Both the position numbers and the translations under genes were made by a program. The notes below the pieces were generated by a model. It was not told the origin of the DNA and did no database searches. It was given only the letters and a program-made list of their open reading frames with translations. Positions 19,290 through 28,472 of a DNA stretch of 64,000 nt are shown in pieces (within the stretch, counting starts at the first letter, position 1; every line of letters begins with the position of its first letter). The stretch spans positions 110,001 to 174,000 of the forward strand of contig DASVQP010000076.1 in the NCBI GenBank assembly GCA_036389135.1. Reading direction: 5' to 3'. Source of the stretch: Longimicrobium sp. Lineage in GTDB: Bacteria; Gemmatimonadota; Gemmatimonadetes; Longimicrobiales; Longimicrobiaceae.

Positions 19290-19829
19290 TCACGGCGTGC
19301 GCAGCGGAACGTCGAACCTCCCCTCGCGCACCTCGAGGTCCGGTAATCCCCTGCCCGCCAAAATGGTGCGGAAGGTGCCGCGGAGCCGACCATTGCCCGC
19401 GTCCGTGATCGTTACCGTCGCGGAGACGTTGTCCCAACTGTTCGGCGGGGGGGGATAGACGGTCGACGCACCCGGCCATTCCCCAGCCGAATAGGTTACG
19501 AAGGTGCAGCGGTCGCACCCCTGGCCAAACGTGTACGTGCCCACTTCGGAGTCGCTCAGCGACAGGATCAATTGTTCGTACCGGTTGCCGGACACGACGA
19601 TGCCATCGACCCCCACGCTCCGGCCGAATTCCGGATGATGGTAGACGGTAGCGGACGCGCACACGGGCGAAGGCCCCGTTCGACATTCACCCCGTACACT
19701 GAAGCGCTTCCCGCCATCGAACGTGGCGATAAGCTCTCCCTCGGTGCCGGTGAGCTCCCGGGTGCCGGAGGGGTCCTCGCAGCCGGCGGCGAGGAACAGG
19801 CAGAGTGCCGCGAGGGCATGGCGTCTCAA
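19290..19829 (-). CDS. Putative lipoprotein, unknown function
   Basis: I place the start at TTG 19829, with an AGGAG Shine-Dalgarno a short distance upstream. This gives a 179-residue protein with a lipoprotein signal: MRRHALAALCLFLAAGC, lipobox cysteine C17. The mature part has no recognised domain. It looks beta-rich, with two close cysteines (GCDRC) and a final stretch of alternating hydrophobic residues (LEVREGRFDVPL). It is probably exported and lipid-anchored. The gene lies between two 32-bp direct repeats, which suggests insertion or local duplication. A later internal ATG is possible but would lose the signal peptide. Confidence 0.65.
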   Translation of the reverse strand: MRRHALAALCLFLAAGCEDPSGTRELTGTEGELIATFDGGKRFSVRGECRTGPSPVCASATVYHHPEFGRSVGVDGIVVSGNRYEQLILSLSDSEVGTYTFGQGCDRCTFVTYSAGEWPGASTVYPPPPNSWDNVSATVTITDAGNGRLRGTFRTILAGRGLPDLEVREGRFDVPLRTP

Positions 19830-19920
19830 TTCAGAACTCCTGGGTTGATGGTTCCCACCGGAAGCGGGCGGTAAGTGCGCCAATGGGCCGGCGCGGCTAG
19901 TACGCTGCAAGCTCCCGGCT

Positions 19921-19952
19921 CGCGCCGGGCCCGTCGTCGTCATTCCACCGCG
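19921..19952. repeat. 32-bp direct repeat, copy 2
   Basis: Same as 19225-19256 with one mismatch. This copy includes the stop codon and last codons of the 62-residue gene at 19940-20128 and a CCCGGC-tcgc-GCCGGG hairpin just beyond it. Confidence 0.85.
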
Positions 19953-20128
19953 GGTTCCGCCGGGGCGTACCCGATGCAGCGCAGCACCGGGATCGGCGGG
20001 TACTTGCGGAAGCGCGGGTCCACCTCGGACAGCTCGCAAAGATAGAAGCGCGAGCCCTTGCGTGTGTCCACGATGCGCACGTTGCGGCAGCTCTCGCAGA
20101 GGCCGGCGGGCGGGGCGTGGGGCGTCAA
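19940..20128 (-). CDS. Small four-cysteine protein, unknown
   Basis: A TTG at 20128 overlaps the stop of the DUF2339 gene (TTGA) and gives 62 residues. The sequence has CESCRNVR near the N-terminus, then a cysteine in FYLCELSEVD and one in VLRCIGY, a spacing that could bind a metal. Small proteins of this look are often annotated as hypothetical in related genomes. The coupled start and the preserved cysteines argue that it is real. Its function is unknown. Confidence 0.6.
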   Translation of the reverse strand: MTPHAPPAGLCESCRNVRIVDTRKGSRFYLCELSEVDPRFRKYPPIPVLRCIGYAPAEPAVE

Positions 20129-21810
20129 CCGGCGACGCGGGAGGCAGGGGGCGGCTCCGCCGCGCGCGGACGGAGCCACGTCTGCAGGGCGTAGCTGAAG
20201 AATAGGAACACGGCCCCGAAGCCCAGGAACAGTAGGATTCGGTAGATCGCCTCCAGCGCCGCCAGGTCCACCAGGAAGAGCTTCGAGACGACCACCAGCA
20301 GGGTGGCGAGCGCCGTCTTCTCCACCAGCGGGCGGGCGCGCCACATCCCGAAGAGGAGCAGCCCCAGCGCGTACGCGCCCCACGCCACCGTCGCGAACCC
20401 CTCGCCGCCGTCCATCCGCGCCAGCTCGCGCCAGAGGAAGCAGAGCAGGGCGCCATGGACGAAGTAGCGGTAGGCGAGCATCTCCCCGTGCCGGTGCACG
20501 AGGTACGACGCCGCGAACCCGCACGCCAGCACCAGCACCGCCGTGGACGAGCTCGCCAGCCCCGCCCCCGGGTCCACGGCGAGGCGGATGATCAGCCAAG
20601 CCCCCGCGCCAACGTACGCCTTGTGCGCCGTCCAGCGCAGCGCGACCCCGCCCCCCTTCCCGGCGAGCGCGTGAAGCGCCAGCGACTGCGCCGCGATCCC
20701 GGCCAGCAGCACGTTCCCCTTCAGCGCGCCGATCATTCCCACCGTCAGCATCACCGACGCGGCGAGCGCGAGCACCCGCGCCAGCCGCCGGTCGCGCGAC
20801 CAGAGGAGGTAGGCGGCGGCGGCGTAGAGCGCCGAGACCGCCGTCGCCGTGGCGCCCCAGCGCTCGCCAGGAAGCGTCCACACCAGCCCGGTGACCAGGA
20901 GCGCGGCGCCCGGCGGCACCAGCGCGACGCCGTACCAGTGCATCGCGTCCAGGTCCGACCAGCGCCGCTCGCCCGTCAGGCGCAGGCGTACCAGGAGCGG
21001 CAGGAGCCCCGTACAGGCCCACGCGAAGACTGCCGCGCCCTGCAGCACCCACGCGTCGGCGGTGACGAGGCGGTCCGGAAGCGCCACGTGGTACGCGTAG
21101 CGGCACAGCAGCACCCACCCGAAGGCCAGCGTCGTCCACAGCACCCAGCGCCAGCTCCGCTTCAGGTGCAGCGCCGCCGTCCAGCCGATGATGATGCAGG
21201 TGTAGATGGCGAGGCCGCGCGGCGTGCCGTAGGAAAGCCCCAGCAGCAGCGGCGTCCCCAACCCGCCGATGGCGCCCATGATGCCGAGCGCCGGCTCGTC
21301 CTTGCGCAGCGCCAGCCAGAAGGCGAGCGCCGTGACCGCGACCGCGCCCGCGAACGCCGCCGTGTAGCCGACCAGCGAGTACAGGTTGAAGGCGGCCCAT
21401 CCCACGATGTAGAAGACCGCGATCCCGCCCCCTACCAGCACCGAGCCAAAGCGGCGCTTCTCCCCGATGCGCAGACCGGCCGCCAGCAGCGTGACGCCGA
21501 CGGCGGTGCCGAAGCCCACGCGCACCCCCGGCGTGGTCCACCCCATGTCGATGGAGTAGCGGAAGAGGAGCGCGACGCCCAGCAGGAGGAGCCCTATCCC
21601 CAGCCGGTTCAGCCAGAGCTGCCCGTCCCAACGGATCGCCTCGCGCGGGACGCGCCCCGCCGCGGCGGGGCGCACGGGAACGCGCGGCGGGAGCGCGTGC
21701 GCAGCCGAGCCGGCCTCCGCGGCGGGGAGGCGGCGGGCCAGCTCTTCGACGGTGCGTTCCAGCCGCTCCATGCGGGCGGCGAGGGCCTCGAAGTCGTGCA
21801 TCTCATCCAT
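20125..21810 (-). CDS. DUF2339-type polytopic membrane protein
   Basis: From ATG 21810 (MDEMHDFEALAARMERLE) this is a 561-residue protein. A short coiled-coil (about 3-30) and a Pro/Ala linker come first, followed by many hydrophobic helices from about residue 70 to the end. That layout, an N-terminal coil then a very long multi-helix membrane domain, fits the DUF2339 family, whose function is unknown. Its start overlaps the thioesterase gene by 8 bp and its stop overlaps the small Cys gene by 4 bp, so the three form an operon. Confidence 0.75.
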   Translation of the reverse strand: MDEMHDFEALAARMERLERTVEELARRLPAAEAGSAAHALPPRVPVRPAAAGRVPREAIRWDGQLWLNRLGIGLLLLGVALLFRYSIDMGWTTPGVRVGFGTAVGVTLLAAGLRIGEKRRFGSVLVGGGIAVFYIVGWAAFNLYSLVGYTAAFAGAVAVTALAFWLALRKDEPALGIMGAIGGLGTPLLLGLSYGTPRGLAIYTCIIIGWTAALHLKRSWRWVLWTTLAFGWVLLCRYAYHVALPDRLVTADAWVLQGAAVFAWACTGLLPLLVRLRLTGERRWSDLDAMHWYGVALVPPGAALLVTGLVWTLPGERWGATATAVSALYAAAAYLLWSRDRRLARVLALAASVMLTVGMIGALKGNVLLAGIAAQSLALHALAGKGGGVALRWTAHKAYVGAGAWLIIRLAVDPGAGLASSSTAVLVLACGFAASYLVHRHGEMLAYRYFVHGALLCFLWRELARMDGGEGFATVAWGAYALGLLLFGMWRARPLVEKTALATLLVVVSKLFLVDLAALEAIYRILLFLGFGAVFLFFSYALQTWLRPRAAEPPPASRVAG

Positions 21811-22348
21811 CCCGGGTCGCAAGCTCCCGCTGCTCGAGGAGGTCGTCCTCGGCATCTTCCCATCTGCGAATCGACTCTGGAATCTCCGGCGGCTCCACGG
21901 CGTAGCCCGTCGCATCCACCAGCTCCTGCGGCGCGACCCGCCCGCCCGGACCCACGAAGAGCGCCTTCACCATGGCCACGGCCATCGTCTGGCCGCCGCG
22001 GGTGAAGCGCTGTTCCATGAAAAACCAGCGGTCGTCCCACCCCACCAGCCGCGTCCTCAGCTCGTAGCTCTGCCACGGCGCCAGCGAGCGGCGGTAGCGG
22101 ATGGCGAGCGATGCGACCACCGGGTTCCAGCGCCGCCGGCGCACCTCGCGCACCACGCCCAGGCGCACCAGCAGGTCCAGCCGCCCCAGGTCCATCAGCG
22201 TGAGGTAGCGGCCGTTGTTCATGTGGAGGTTGGTGTCCAGGTCGTTCGGAAAGACCCGGAACTTCACCACGGACTCGTCCAGCGGCTGGAGCCGCGCGCC
22301 GCGCATCCCCCAAAGGAGCACGTAGAAGAGCCGGAGGATCAGGTTCAT
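21803..22348 (-). CDS. Acyl-CoA thioesterase-like hotdog-fold protein
   Basis: A 181-residue protein with the 4HBT/THEM6-like motif FPNDLDTNLHMNNGRYLTLM near residue 33, in which the Asp and the HMNNGRY segment are the conserved part. A hydrophobic N-terminal helix (MNLILRLFYVLLWGM) may attach it to the membrane. Family members hydrolyse acyl-CoA or acyl-ACP thioesters; the substrate cannot be inferred here. It is first in an operon with the DUF2339 gene. A TAGATT -10-like box lies at 22387-22392 upstream with a weak -35. Confidence 0.8.
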   Translation of the reverse strand: MNLILRLFYVLLWGMRGARLQPLDESVVKFRVFPNDLDTNLHMNNGRYLTLMDLGRLDLLVRLGVVREVRRRRWNPVVASLAIRYRRSLAPWQSYELRTRLVGWDDRWFFMEQRFTRGGQTMAVAMVKALFVGPGGRVAPQELVDATGYAVEPPEIPESIRRWEDAEDDLLEQRELATRDG

Positions 22349-22432
22349 TGCGCTTGGGACGGGGGTACGGCGGATCGGGCGCGGGCAATCTAACCAAAGA
22401 CGGGCGGAGAGTGCACCCCGCCCACCCGTATC

Positions 22433-23554
22433 TCAGCCAACGGCAGCCGCTTGCGTCCGCGCCACCCAAGGCGCGCGCCCGCGCCCCGCGATCTCCCACT
22501 CCGCCGCCACCTCGTCGCCGCGCACGCCCCACAGCCGCTCCTGCAGGTTCACCGACACGCACACGTGGTTGGGGACGATGCGCACCCGGTCGCCGACGCG
22601 CGGGCGCCAGTCGGTCGCGCCCAGGTCGAGCAGGCCGTGCTCTTCGGAGACGGCCTTGACCACGACCTCGGGGTGCTCCAGGAGCGCGCCGTAGCCGCCA
22701 CCGGTGGCGCGCAGCTCCTCCTTGGCGAGCGCCTTGGAGCCCGCATCCACCACCGCCTGCCCCGCCACCGCCGTGCTGACCACTGTGGCGAGCACGGAGT
22801 ACGCGCACTCGTCCCACACACACGCGCCGATCTCGGCCGTGGTGCGGTCGTTGAAGATGTTGGTGCCGGGGCGCAGCTCGGTGATCCCCGCCACCTCGTG
22901 CGAGCGCCAGAAGGTCGGCGTCGATCCGCCGCTCACCACCCGTGGCCGCAGCCCGGCATCCGCCAGCGCCGCGATGCGCTCGGCGAGGCGGGCATTGAGT
23001 GCGGCGAGGGCCTCGTCCTGCTCCGCGACGGGGCCGCGGATGTGTCCCGGGTAGAACATGATACCCCGGTACTCCACCCCGGGTGTCTCGCTCGCCCGCC
23101 GCGCCAGCTCCACCGCGTGCTCCGGCGACCCGAGGCCGACGCGTCCCATCCCCGCGTCGAGCTCCACCAGCACCCCCGCCGTCCGCCCGGCCCGGCGCGC
23201 CGCCTCCGCCAGCGCGTCCAGCGCCTCCGCCGAGTCCAGCCCTACGGTCAGGCGCACGTGCCCGGGGAGGCGCATCAGCCGCTCCAGCTTGCTGGCGCCA
23301 AAGGGCGGATACGCGAGGAGGATGTCGTCCACCGTCGTCGCCATCACCTCCGCCTCGCGCGGCGTCGCCACCGTTACGCCGACGGCGCCCAGCCGCACCT
23401 GCTCGGCCGCCAGCTCCGGCGTCTTGTGCGTCTTCGCGTGCGGCCGCCAGTCGAGCCCATGCGCGCGGCAGTACTCGGCCGCGCGCCGCAGGTTCGCCTC
23501 CATCCGCTCCACGTCCACCAGCGCCGCGGGCGTCTCCAGATCGTCCAGCCTCAT
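22433..23554 (-). CDS. D-threonine aldolase / D-serine dehydratase-like PLP enzyme
   Basis: Fold-type III PLP enzyme of the alanine-racemase N-terminal plus D-Ser dehydratase-like family. ATG 23554 (MRLDDLETPAALVDVERM) gives 373 residues, with a good GGAAGGAG ribosome site. The PLP lysine lies in RPHAKTHKT near residue 41. The C-terminal metal-binding His and Cys appear in IVPNHVCVSVN. Relatives cleave D-threonine or other beta-hydroxy D-amino acids, or dehydrate D-serine with zinc. The exact substrate is open. The gene stands alone, with an interspersed repeat upstream. Confidence 0.85.
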   Translation of the reverse strand: MRLDDLETPAALVDVERMEANLRRAAEYCRAHGLDWRPHAKTHKTPELAAEQVRLGAVGVTVATPREAEVMATTVDDILLAYPPFGASKLERLMRLPGHVRLTVGLDSAEALDALAEAARRAGRTAGVLVELDAGMGRVGLGSPEHAVELARRASETPGVEYRGIMFYPGHIRGPVAEQDEALAALNARLAERIAALADAGLRPRVVSGGSTPTFWRSHEVAGITELRPGTNIFNDRTTAEIGACVWDECAYSVLATVVSTAVAGQAVVDAGSKALAKEELRATGGGYGALLEHPEVVVKAVSEEHGLLDLGATDWRPRVGDRVRIVPNHVCVSVNLQERLWGVRGDEVAAEWEIAGRGRAPWVARTQAAAVG

Positions 23555-23571
23555 CTTACTCCTTCCCCTTG

Positions 23572-23767
23572 TCATTCTGAGGGAGCCCGCCCACTCCGTC
23601 ATCGGCGAAGCACACCCAAACTCCTGCGGCGACCAAGGAATCTAGCCGTAGCCGGGCCGGGACCCGCGCCTCACGCCGTCCCCCTCGAAACGCATAGTAG
23701 ATCCTTCGTTCGGCGCCAGAGGGTAGAGCACGGCGGAGGACGGCGCAGCGCTTCACTCAGGATGACA
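23572..23767. repeat. Interspersed repeat with GTCATTCTGA / TCAGGATGAC ends, copy 1
   Basis: About 195 bp, covering most of the gap between the PLP enzyme gene and dnaG. It begins GTCATTCTGAGGGAGCC and ends CACTCAGGATGACAG, so the ends are inverted. It shares internal blocks such as TAGTAGATCCTT and GCGCCAGAG with 48757-48942. Confidence 0.85.
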
Positions 23768-23797
23768 GAAGGGGGTATGCGCCATCCCGCGTCTGTG

Positions 23798-25669
23798 TCA
23801 GTCCGGTCCGGCGCCATAGCGCGGCGTGCTCTGCGTGAGCGCCTGCACGAAGCCCGTCCGGCGGAGATAGCCGTTCTCGCGCATCACCTTTACGAGCTGC
23901 GCCTTTTCGCGAAGGAGGAGCATCTGCTGCTCCGGGCCGGCGATGTTGAGCTCGCGGTTCAGCTCGGCCAGGCGCTCGAGGTGCGCCCGCTCCAGGATCT
24001 GCGACACGCTCCCGCGAAAGAACGCCTCGGCCGGCACCATCGACGCGATCTCGGGGTCGCCGCGCAGCTCTTCGAGGAGCGGCTGCACCTCGGCGGGGAA
24101 GCGGGTGAGCCACTCGCCTTCGGCATCACGCTGACCCTCGGCGTCCAGAAGCCCCTGAAAGAGGGTTCGGTGGAGAGGGAGCAACAGGGCGTCCGCCTCC
24201 ACGTGCTTCGCCGCCTCCTCCACCCAGCGTTCGTCGTGCACCATCAGCAGGAGGAGCGAGCGCTCGGCGTTGGTGCGCATGTCCTTGCGCGCGGGCCTCT
24301 GCGCGAAATCCTCGGCGCGGCGACCTTCGTCGCGGCGGCGGCGCTCGAGCGGGCCGGGCGCGCGGGGATCACGCGCCGCGGCCTCCGCCACCTCGCGCTC
24401 CAGCGTCTCGCGCGGAACGCCCGTCTTCTCGGAGATGCGCTGGATGTACACGCCGCGGACCAGCTCATCGGAGGCGGCGCGGACGGTGGGGAGGAGGGAG
24501 TCGATCGCCTGGCGGGTGCCCTTGATGCTGGAGAAGAAGTCCTTGCGCTCCAGGATCTGGATCTTGCGCTCCATCACGTCCACCGCGTCGTCCAGGAAGC
24601 GGCGGAGCGCGGCCTGCCCCTTGTTGCGGACGAGCGAGTCGGGGTCCTCCCCCTCCGGCAGCGTGGCGACGAGGACCTCGAGGCCGGCGCGCAGGAGCTC
24701 GTCGCCGGTGCGAAAGGTGGCCTTGAGGCCGGCCTTGTCGCTGTCGTACAGGAGGATGGCGCGCGGGGCGTAGCGGGCGATCAGCTCGCACTGCTCCTGC
24801 GTCATCGCCGTCCCCAGCGGCGCCACGGCGTTACCCACCCCGTGCGCGGCGAGGGAGACGTAGTCCATGTACCCCTCCACCACCAGCACCGCCTCTTCCT
24901 TGCGGATGGCGCCGCGACTCCATCCCAGGCCGTAGAGGACGTTGCCCTTGTGGTAGACGGGCGACTCGGGGGAGTTGAGGTACTTGGGCGTGCGCTCGTC
25001 CGCCTCGCCAAGGATGCGCCCCCCGAACGCCACCACGCGCCCGCTCAGGTCCTCGATGGGGAAGATGATGCGCGCGCGGAAGGCGTCGTAGGGGTCACGC
25101 CCGTTCTTCGACTCCTTCGCCAGACCGAGCGCCAGCAGGCGCCCGTTGTCGATGCCGTGCTTGCGCGCGGCCTCGCCCAGCGCGGTCCACTCCTCGGGCG
25201 CCCACCCCAGACCGAAGCGCTCCGCCGTCTCGCGGGTGATGCCGCGCCGCTCCAGGTACTCGCGTGCCGGCTTGCCGCGCTCGTCGTCCCAGAGCCGCTT
25301 CCTGAACCAGTCCGCCGCGAAGGCGTTGACCTCGTACAGCGGCTGGTTGGGATCGACTTCCTGGCGCCGCGCCCGCTCGTCCGGGATCTCGATCCCCACG
25401 CGCTCCGCCACCGTGCGGATCGCCTCGGGATAGCTCATCCCCAGGTGCTTCATCAGAAAGGTGAAGACCGTCCCCCCCTCCCCGCAGACGAAGCACTTGT
25501 AGTACCCCTTCGCCGGATCGACCGAAAAGTTGGGCCCGTCGCCGCCGTGCAACGGGCACGGCCCGCGGAAGGTCCTCCCGGAGCGCTTGAGGCGCGTGTG
25601 CTCCGAGACGATCTCCACGAGGTCCGCCTGCTGTCGGACCTGTTCGACGAGGTGATCCGGAATGGGCAA
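23798..25669 (-). CDS. dnaG: DNA primase
   Basis: RNA primer synthesis at the replication fork. The zinc-binding domain has C38, H41, C59, C62 (CPLHGG and CFVCGEGG), counted from the TTG at 25669. The TOPRIM core shows LVVEGYMD and LLYDSDKAG. The C-terminal helicase-interaction part runs to residue 623. I prefer TTG 25669 (reads as MPIPDHLVEQ), because the open frame further upstream (ATG 25720) is encoded by a GGATGAGG-type repeat. If that upstream start were used, the repeat would add 17 residues of the LIPHPLIPS type. It lies 130 bp after mutS2. Confidence 0.95.
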   Translation of the reverse strand: MPIPDHLVEQVRQQADLVEIVSEHTRLKRSGRTFRGPCPLHGGDGPNFSVDPAKGYYKCFVCGEGGTVFTFLMKHLGMSYPEAIRTVAERVGIEIPDERARRQEVDPNQPLYEVNAFAADWFRKRLWDDERGKPAREYLERRGITRETAERFGLGWAPEEWTALGEAARKHGIDNGRLLALGLAKESKNGRDPYDAFRARIIFPIEDLSGRVVAFGGRILGEADERTPKYLNSPESPVYHKGNVLYGLGWSRGAIRKEEAVLVVEGYMDYVSLAAHGVGNAVAPLGTAMTQEQCELIARYAPRAILLYDSDKAGLKATFRTGDELLRAGLEVLVATLPEGEDPDSLVRNKGQAALRRFLDDAVDVMERKIQILERKDFFSSIKGTRQAIDSLLPTVRAASDELVRGVYIQRISEKTGVPRETLEREVAEAAARDPRAPGPLERRRRDEGRRAEDFAQRPARKDMRTNAERSLLLLMVHDERWVEEAAKHVEADALLLPLHRTLFQGLLDAEGQRDAEGEWLTRFPAEVQPLLEELRGDPEIASMVPAEAFFRGSVSQILERAHLERLAELNRELNIAGPEQQMLLLREKAQLVKVMRENGYLRRTGFVQALTQSTPRYGAGPD

Positions 25670-25673
25670 GGGC

Positions 25674-25795
25674 GCAGGGATTAGGGATGAGGGGATGAGG
25701 GGATGAGGGATGAGGGACAACCATGGGGATCGGGGAAACGGCGTGCTGCCGCCGTTGCAGTTCTACATCCCCCATCCCCCATCCCCTCATCCCTG
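25674..25795. repeat. GGATGAGG-type inverted array, mutS2/dnaG junction
   Basis: The left arm (about 25674-25720) repeats GGATGAGG and GGATGA words. The right arm (about 25765-25795) reads CCCCATCCCC and CTCATCCCT, the reverse complement. It spans the whole gap and enters the possible dnaG N-terminal extension. Same family as the two arms around the SUKH gene at 41461 and 42024. Confidence 0.85.
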
Positions 25796-25799
25796 TAGT

Positions 25800-28181
25800 T
25801 CAACCAAATTCCACCACCGTCACCCCCGTCCCGCCCTCGAACAGCTCACCGGTTCGCGAGGTCAGGATGCGGCGGTCGTTCTTGATCAGGTCGCGGACGT
25901 GGGCTCGCAACGCGCCGGTGCCCTTGCCGTGGATGATGCGGAACGACGGGAGGCCCGCCAGGATCGCGTCGTCCACCGCGCGGCCGAGCACCGTCTCCAC
26001 CTCGTCCACGCGCATCCCGCGCAGGTCCACCTCCGGATGCGCCTCGCTGGTGTGCGAGTAGTAGCCGGCGGTCGGCTTGCTGCGCTCGCGCTGCTGGTCG
26101 CCGGCGGGGAGCGGGGACAGGTCCTCGCGCGGCAGGAGGAGGCGGATGGAGCCCGCTTCCACCAGCGCCTTTCCGTCGCGCACCTCCACCACCGTGCCGG
26201 TGCGCCCCAGCGACTCGATCCGCACGCGAACGCCCGCCTCCAGCGCCACCGCGCCGGCCGGGCGGTCGGGGTGCGCCCCCGCCTTGTTGCGCTCCTGCGG
26301 CACGCGCTCGCGCTGGCGGGTCGCGGCCTCCTCCACGCGGCGGCGGGCGGCGCGGGCGGCCTCCTCCAGCTGCGCCGCGTCGGCCACGCCTCGCACCTCC
26401 TGGATGGCGGCCTCCACCTCGGCACGCGAGCGGAGGAGGAGGTCGCGCGCCTGCTGCCGCGCCCGCCGCTCCGCATCGCGCTCCTTCTCCTTCAGCGAGC
26501 GCTCCCGCTCCTCAAGCGCCTGCTGCAGCGCGCGCGTCTCCGCCAGCTGGCGCTCCAGCGCGACGGTGGCTTCCGAGAGGCGCAGCTCCTTCGCCTCCAG
26601 ATCCAGGAGCAGGCGGGCCACGTCGCGCTCGCCCTGCGGCAGCGCGGACTCCGCGTGCTCCAGCACCGACTCCGCCATCCCCAGCCGCCGCGCGATCGCC
26701 AGGCCGTACGAGCGGCCGGGGATCCCCTTCACCAGGCGATACGTGGGCTGCAGGCGCTCGGCGTCGAACTGGAGCGACGCGTTCACCACTCCGCGCTCCT
26801 CGGTCGCCAGGAGCTTGAGCTGCCCCAGGTGCGTGGTGGCGACGGTGAAGGCGGAGCGGCGCGTCAGCTCGATGAGGATGGCGCGGGCCAGCACGCCGCC
26901 CTCCACCGGGTCCGTCCCGCTCCCGATCTCGTCCGTCAGCACCAGCGCCTCCCAGTCCGCGCCGTCCAGCGCCTCGCGCAGGTTCTTGAGGTGCGCGGAA
27001 AAGGTGGAGAGCGACGCCTCGATGCTCTGCTCGTCGCCGATGTCGGCGAACACCTGGCGGTAGACGGGGAGCTTCGAGCGCGGCCCCACCGGCGGGATGA
27101 TCCCGCTCTGCGTCAGGAGCGAGATCAGCCCGATCGCCTTCAGCAGCACCGTCTTGCCGCCGGTGTTGGGCCCTGAGATCAGCAGCGTCCGCTCCCCCGC
27201 GTCCATCCGCAGGTCGAAGGGAACGACCGCCGCGCTGCGCGCCTGGAGCACCGGGTGGTATCCGTTCACCACCTCGTACTCCTCCGTCCCCGCCGGGAGG
27301 AGCCGCGGCACGTGCCCGTCCGACTTGATGGCGTAGCGCGCGCGGGCGTACACCGAGTCCAGCGCCACCATCGCGTCCAGCGTCGCCAGCAGCTCAGGCT
27401 GCATCGGCCGCAGCCGGGCGGAGAGCTCGCGCAGGATGCGCGTGACCTCGCGCTGCTCCGTCGCCTCCAGCTCGCGGAGGCGGTTCATCATCTCCACCGC
27501 GACGGGCGGCTCCACGAAGAGGGTCGCCCCCGTTCCGCTCTCGTCGTGCACGATCCCGCCCACCTCGCCACGCCCCTCGCGGCGGATGGGGATCACGAAG
27601 CGCCCCTCGCGCACCGTCACCGACGCGTCCGGCACCTGGTAGTGCGCCGGGAGCGACGAAACGTAGGCCGCCAGCTTCTCCACCAGCCGGTTGCGCGCGC
27701 TCTTGATCTCGCGCCGCGTGCGGTAGAGGAGCGGCGAGGCCTCGTCGCGCACGGTGCCGTGGTCGTCGATGGTGCGCCCGATCTCCGTCTCCTCCTTCTC
27801 CGCCTCCACCAGCGCGCCAGCGAGCATCGCCAGGAGCGGAAAGCTCGCCGCCTGACCCTGGATCGCGCGCCGCGTCACCCGCGAAGATGCGAGGAGCGTC
27901 GCCACGTCGCGGAGCTGGCTGCCGTCGAGGACGGAGCCTTCCACGCGCAGCTTGCGGAGCGGGTCGCGCACGTCCGGGATCGCCGGGATGTACCACCCCG
28001 AGTCGCCGCGGAGGAAGCCGCGCATCTGGTCCACGCGCGCCAGCTCCGGCTCGATCCACCCGAGGTCGGCCGAGGGCTCCAGCGCACGCACCGCGTCCCC
28101 GCCGAGCGACGATGATGCGTAGCCTGCGACGATGCCCAGCGCGTCGCGGTACTCCAGGACGTTGAGAGCGTGCGGATTCAT
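25800..28181 (-). CDS. mutS2: MutS2 family ATPase with Smr endonuclease domain
   Basis: MutS2 acts outside classical mismatch repair: suppression of recombination and, in Bacillus, rescue of collided ribosomes. From ATG 28181 (MNPHALNVLEYRDAL) the protein has 793 residues. Walker A is SGPNTGGKTVLLKAIG and Walker B is DEIGSGTDPVEGG. A long charged coiled coil (about 510-640) follows. The C-terminal Smr domain has the LDLRG-like VDLRGMRVDE and the catalytic-loop motif HGKGTGALR. The full domain order is intact. It follows nadK after a repeat and a terminator. Confidence 0.95.
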   Translation of the reverse strand: MNPHALNVLEYRDALGIVAGYASSSLGGDAVRALEPSADLGWIEPELARVDQMRGFLRGDSGWYIPAIPDVRDPLRKLRVEGSVLDGSQLRDVATLLASSRVTRRAIQGQAASFPLLAMLAGALVEAEKEETEIGRTIDDHGTVRDEASPLLYRTRREIKSARNRLVEKLAAYVSSLPAHYQVPDASVTVREGRFVIPIRREGRGEVGGIVHDESGTGATLFVEPPVAVEMMNRLRELEATEQREVTRILRELSARLRPMQPELLATLDAMVALDSVYARARYAIKSDGHVPRLLPAGTEEYEVVNGYHPVLQARSAAVVPFDLRMDAGERTLLISGPNTGGKTVLLKAIGLISLLTQSGIIPPVGPRSKLPVYRQVFADIGDEQSIEASLSTFSAHLKNLREALDGADWEALVLTDEIGSGTDPVEGGVLARAILIELTRRSAFTVATTHLGQLKLLATEERGVVNASLQFDAERLQPTYRLVKGIPGRSYGLAIARRLGMAESVLEHAESALPQGERDVARLLLDLEAKELRLSEATVALERQLAETRALQQALEERERSLKEKERDAERRARQQARDLLLRSRAEVEAAIQEVRGVADAAQLEEAARAARRRVEEAATRQRERVPQERNKAGAHPDRPAGAVALEAGVRVRIESLGRTGTVVEVRDGKALVEAGSIRLLLPREDLSPLPAGDQQRERSKPTAGYYSHTSEAHPEVDLRGMRVDEVETVLGRAVDDAILAGLPSFRIIHGKGTGALRAHVRDLIKNDRRILTSRTGELFEGGTGVTVVEFG

Positions 28182-28329
28182 CCGGATCTGCGTGCGTTCA
28201 TCCCGCAAGGTACGTCGTGCGCCACTCCGGCGCGACGGGTCAGCACGCTGTATACCCCCGCCCCGCCTCCCCGGTTCTTACCGAATAATAACCGAAGATC
28301 CAGCGCGGCGAAAGCATCCCATTCAAAAC

Positions 28330-28423
28330 ATCACACAGAGACACGGAGGGACCAGAAAGATCCGGGAGAACAGAACGAGAGCCTCTTCTTTTCTTGCCCC
28401 TTCCCTCTGTGTCTCTGTGTGAT
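28330..28423. repeat. CACAGAGAC-type inverted array, nadK/mutS2 junction
   Basis: The left arm ATCACACAGAGACACGGAGG begins at 28330. The right arm CCTCTGTGTCTCTGTGTGAT (about 28404-28423) is its near-perfect reverse complement, around a 50-nt A/G-rich then T/C-rich loop. Same family at 36575-36660 and 58873-58955. Confidence 0.88.
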
Positions 28424-28440
28424 GGCTGTTTGGAAACACG

Positions 28441-28469
28441 ACGGCCCCGGCGCATCGCACCGGGGCCGT
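28441..28469 (-). terminator. Terminator downstream of nadK
   Basis: Perfect 10-bp stem ACGGCCCCGG / CCGGGGCCGT with a 9-nt loop, starting 4 bp past the nadK stop. On the minus strand it is followed by CGTGTTTCC, a short T-run. Confidence 0.7.
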
Positions 28470-28472
28470 TCG

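Noticed and set aside
22451..25684. A 1077-codon plus-strand open frame opposite the PLP enzyme and dnaG
   Set aside because: It crosses two real genes and a repeat, with skewed composition and no start context. Shadow frame.
28209..28440. Small open frames in the nadK-mutS2 gap
   Set aside because: They consist of the CACAGAG repeat and its loop, without ribosome sites.
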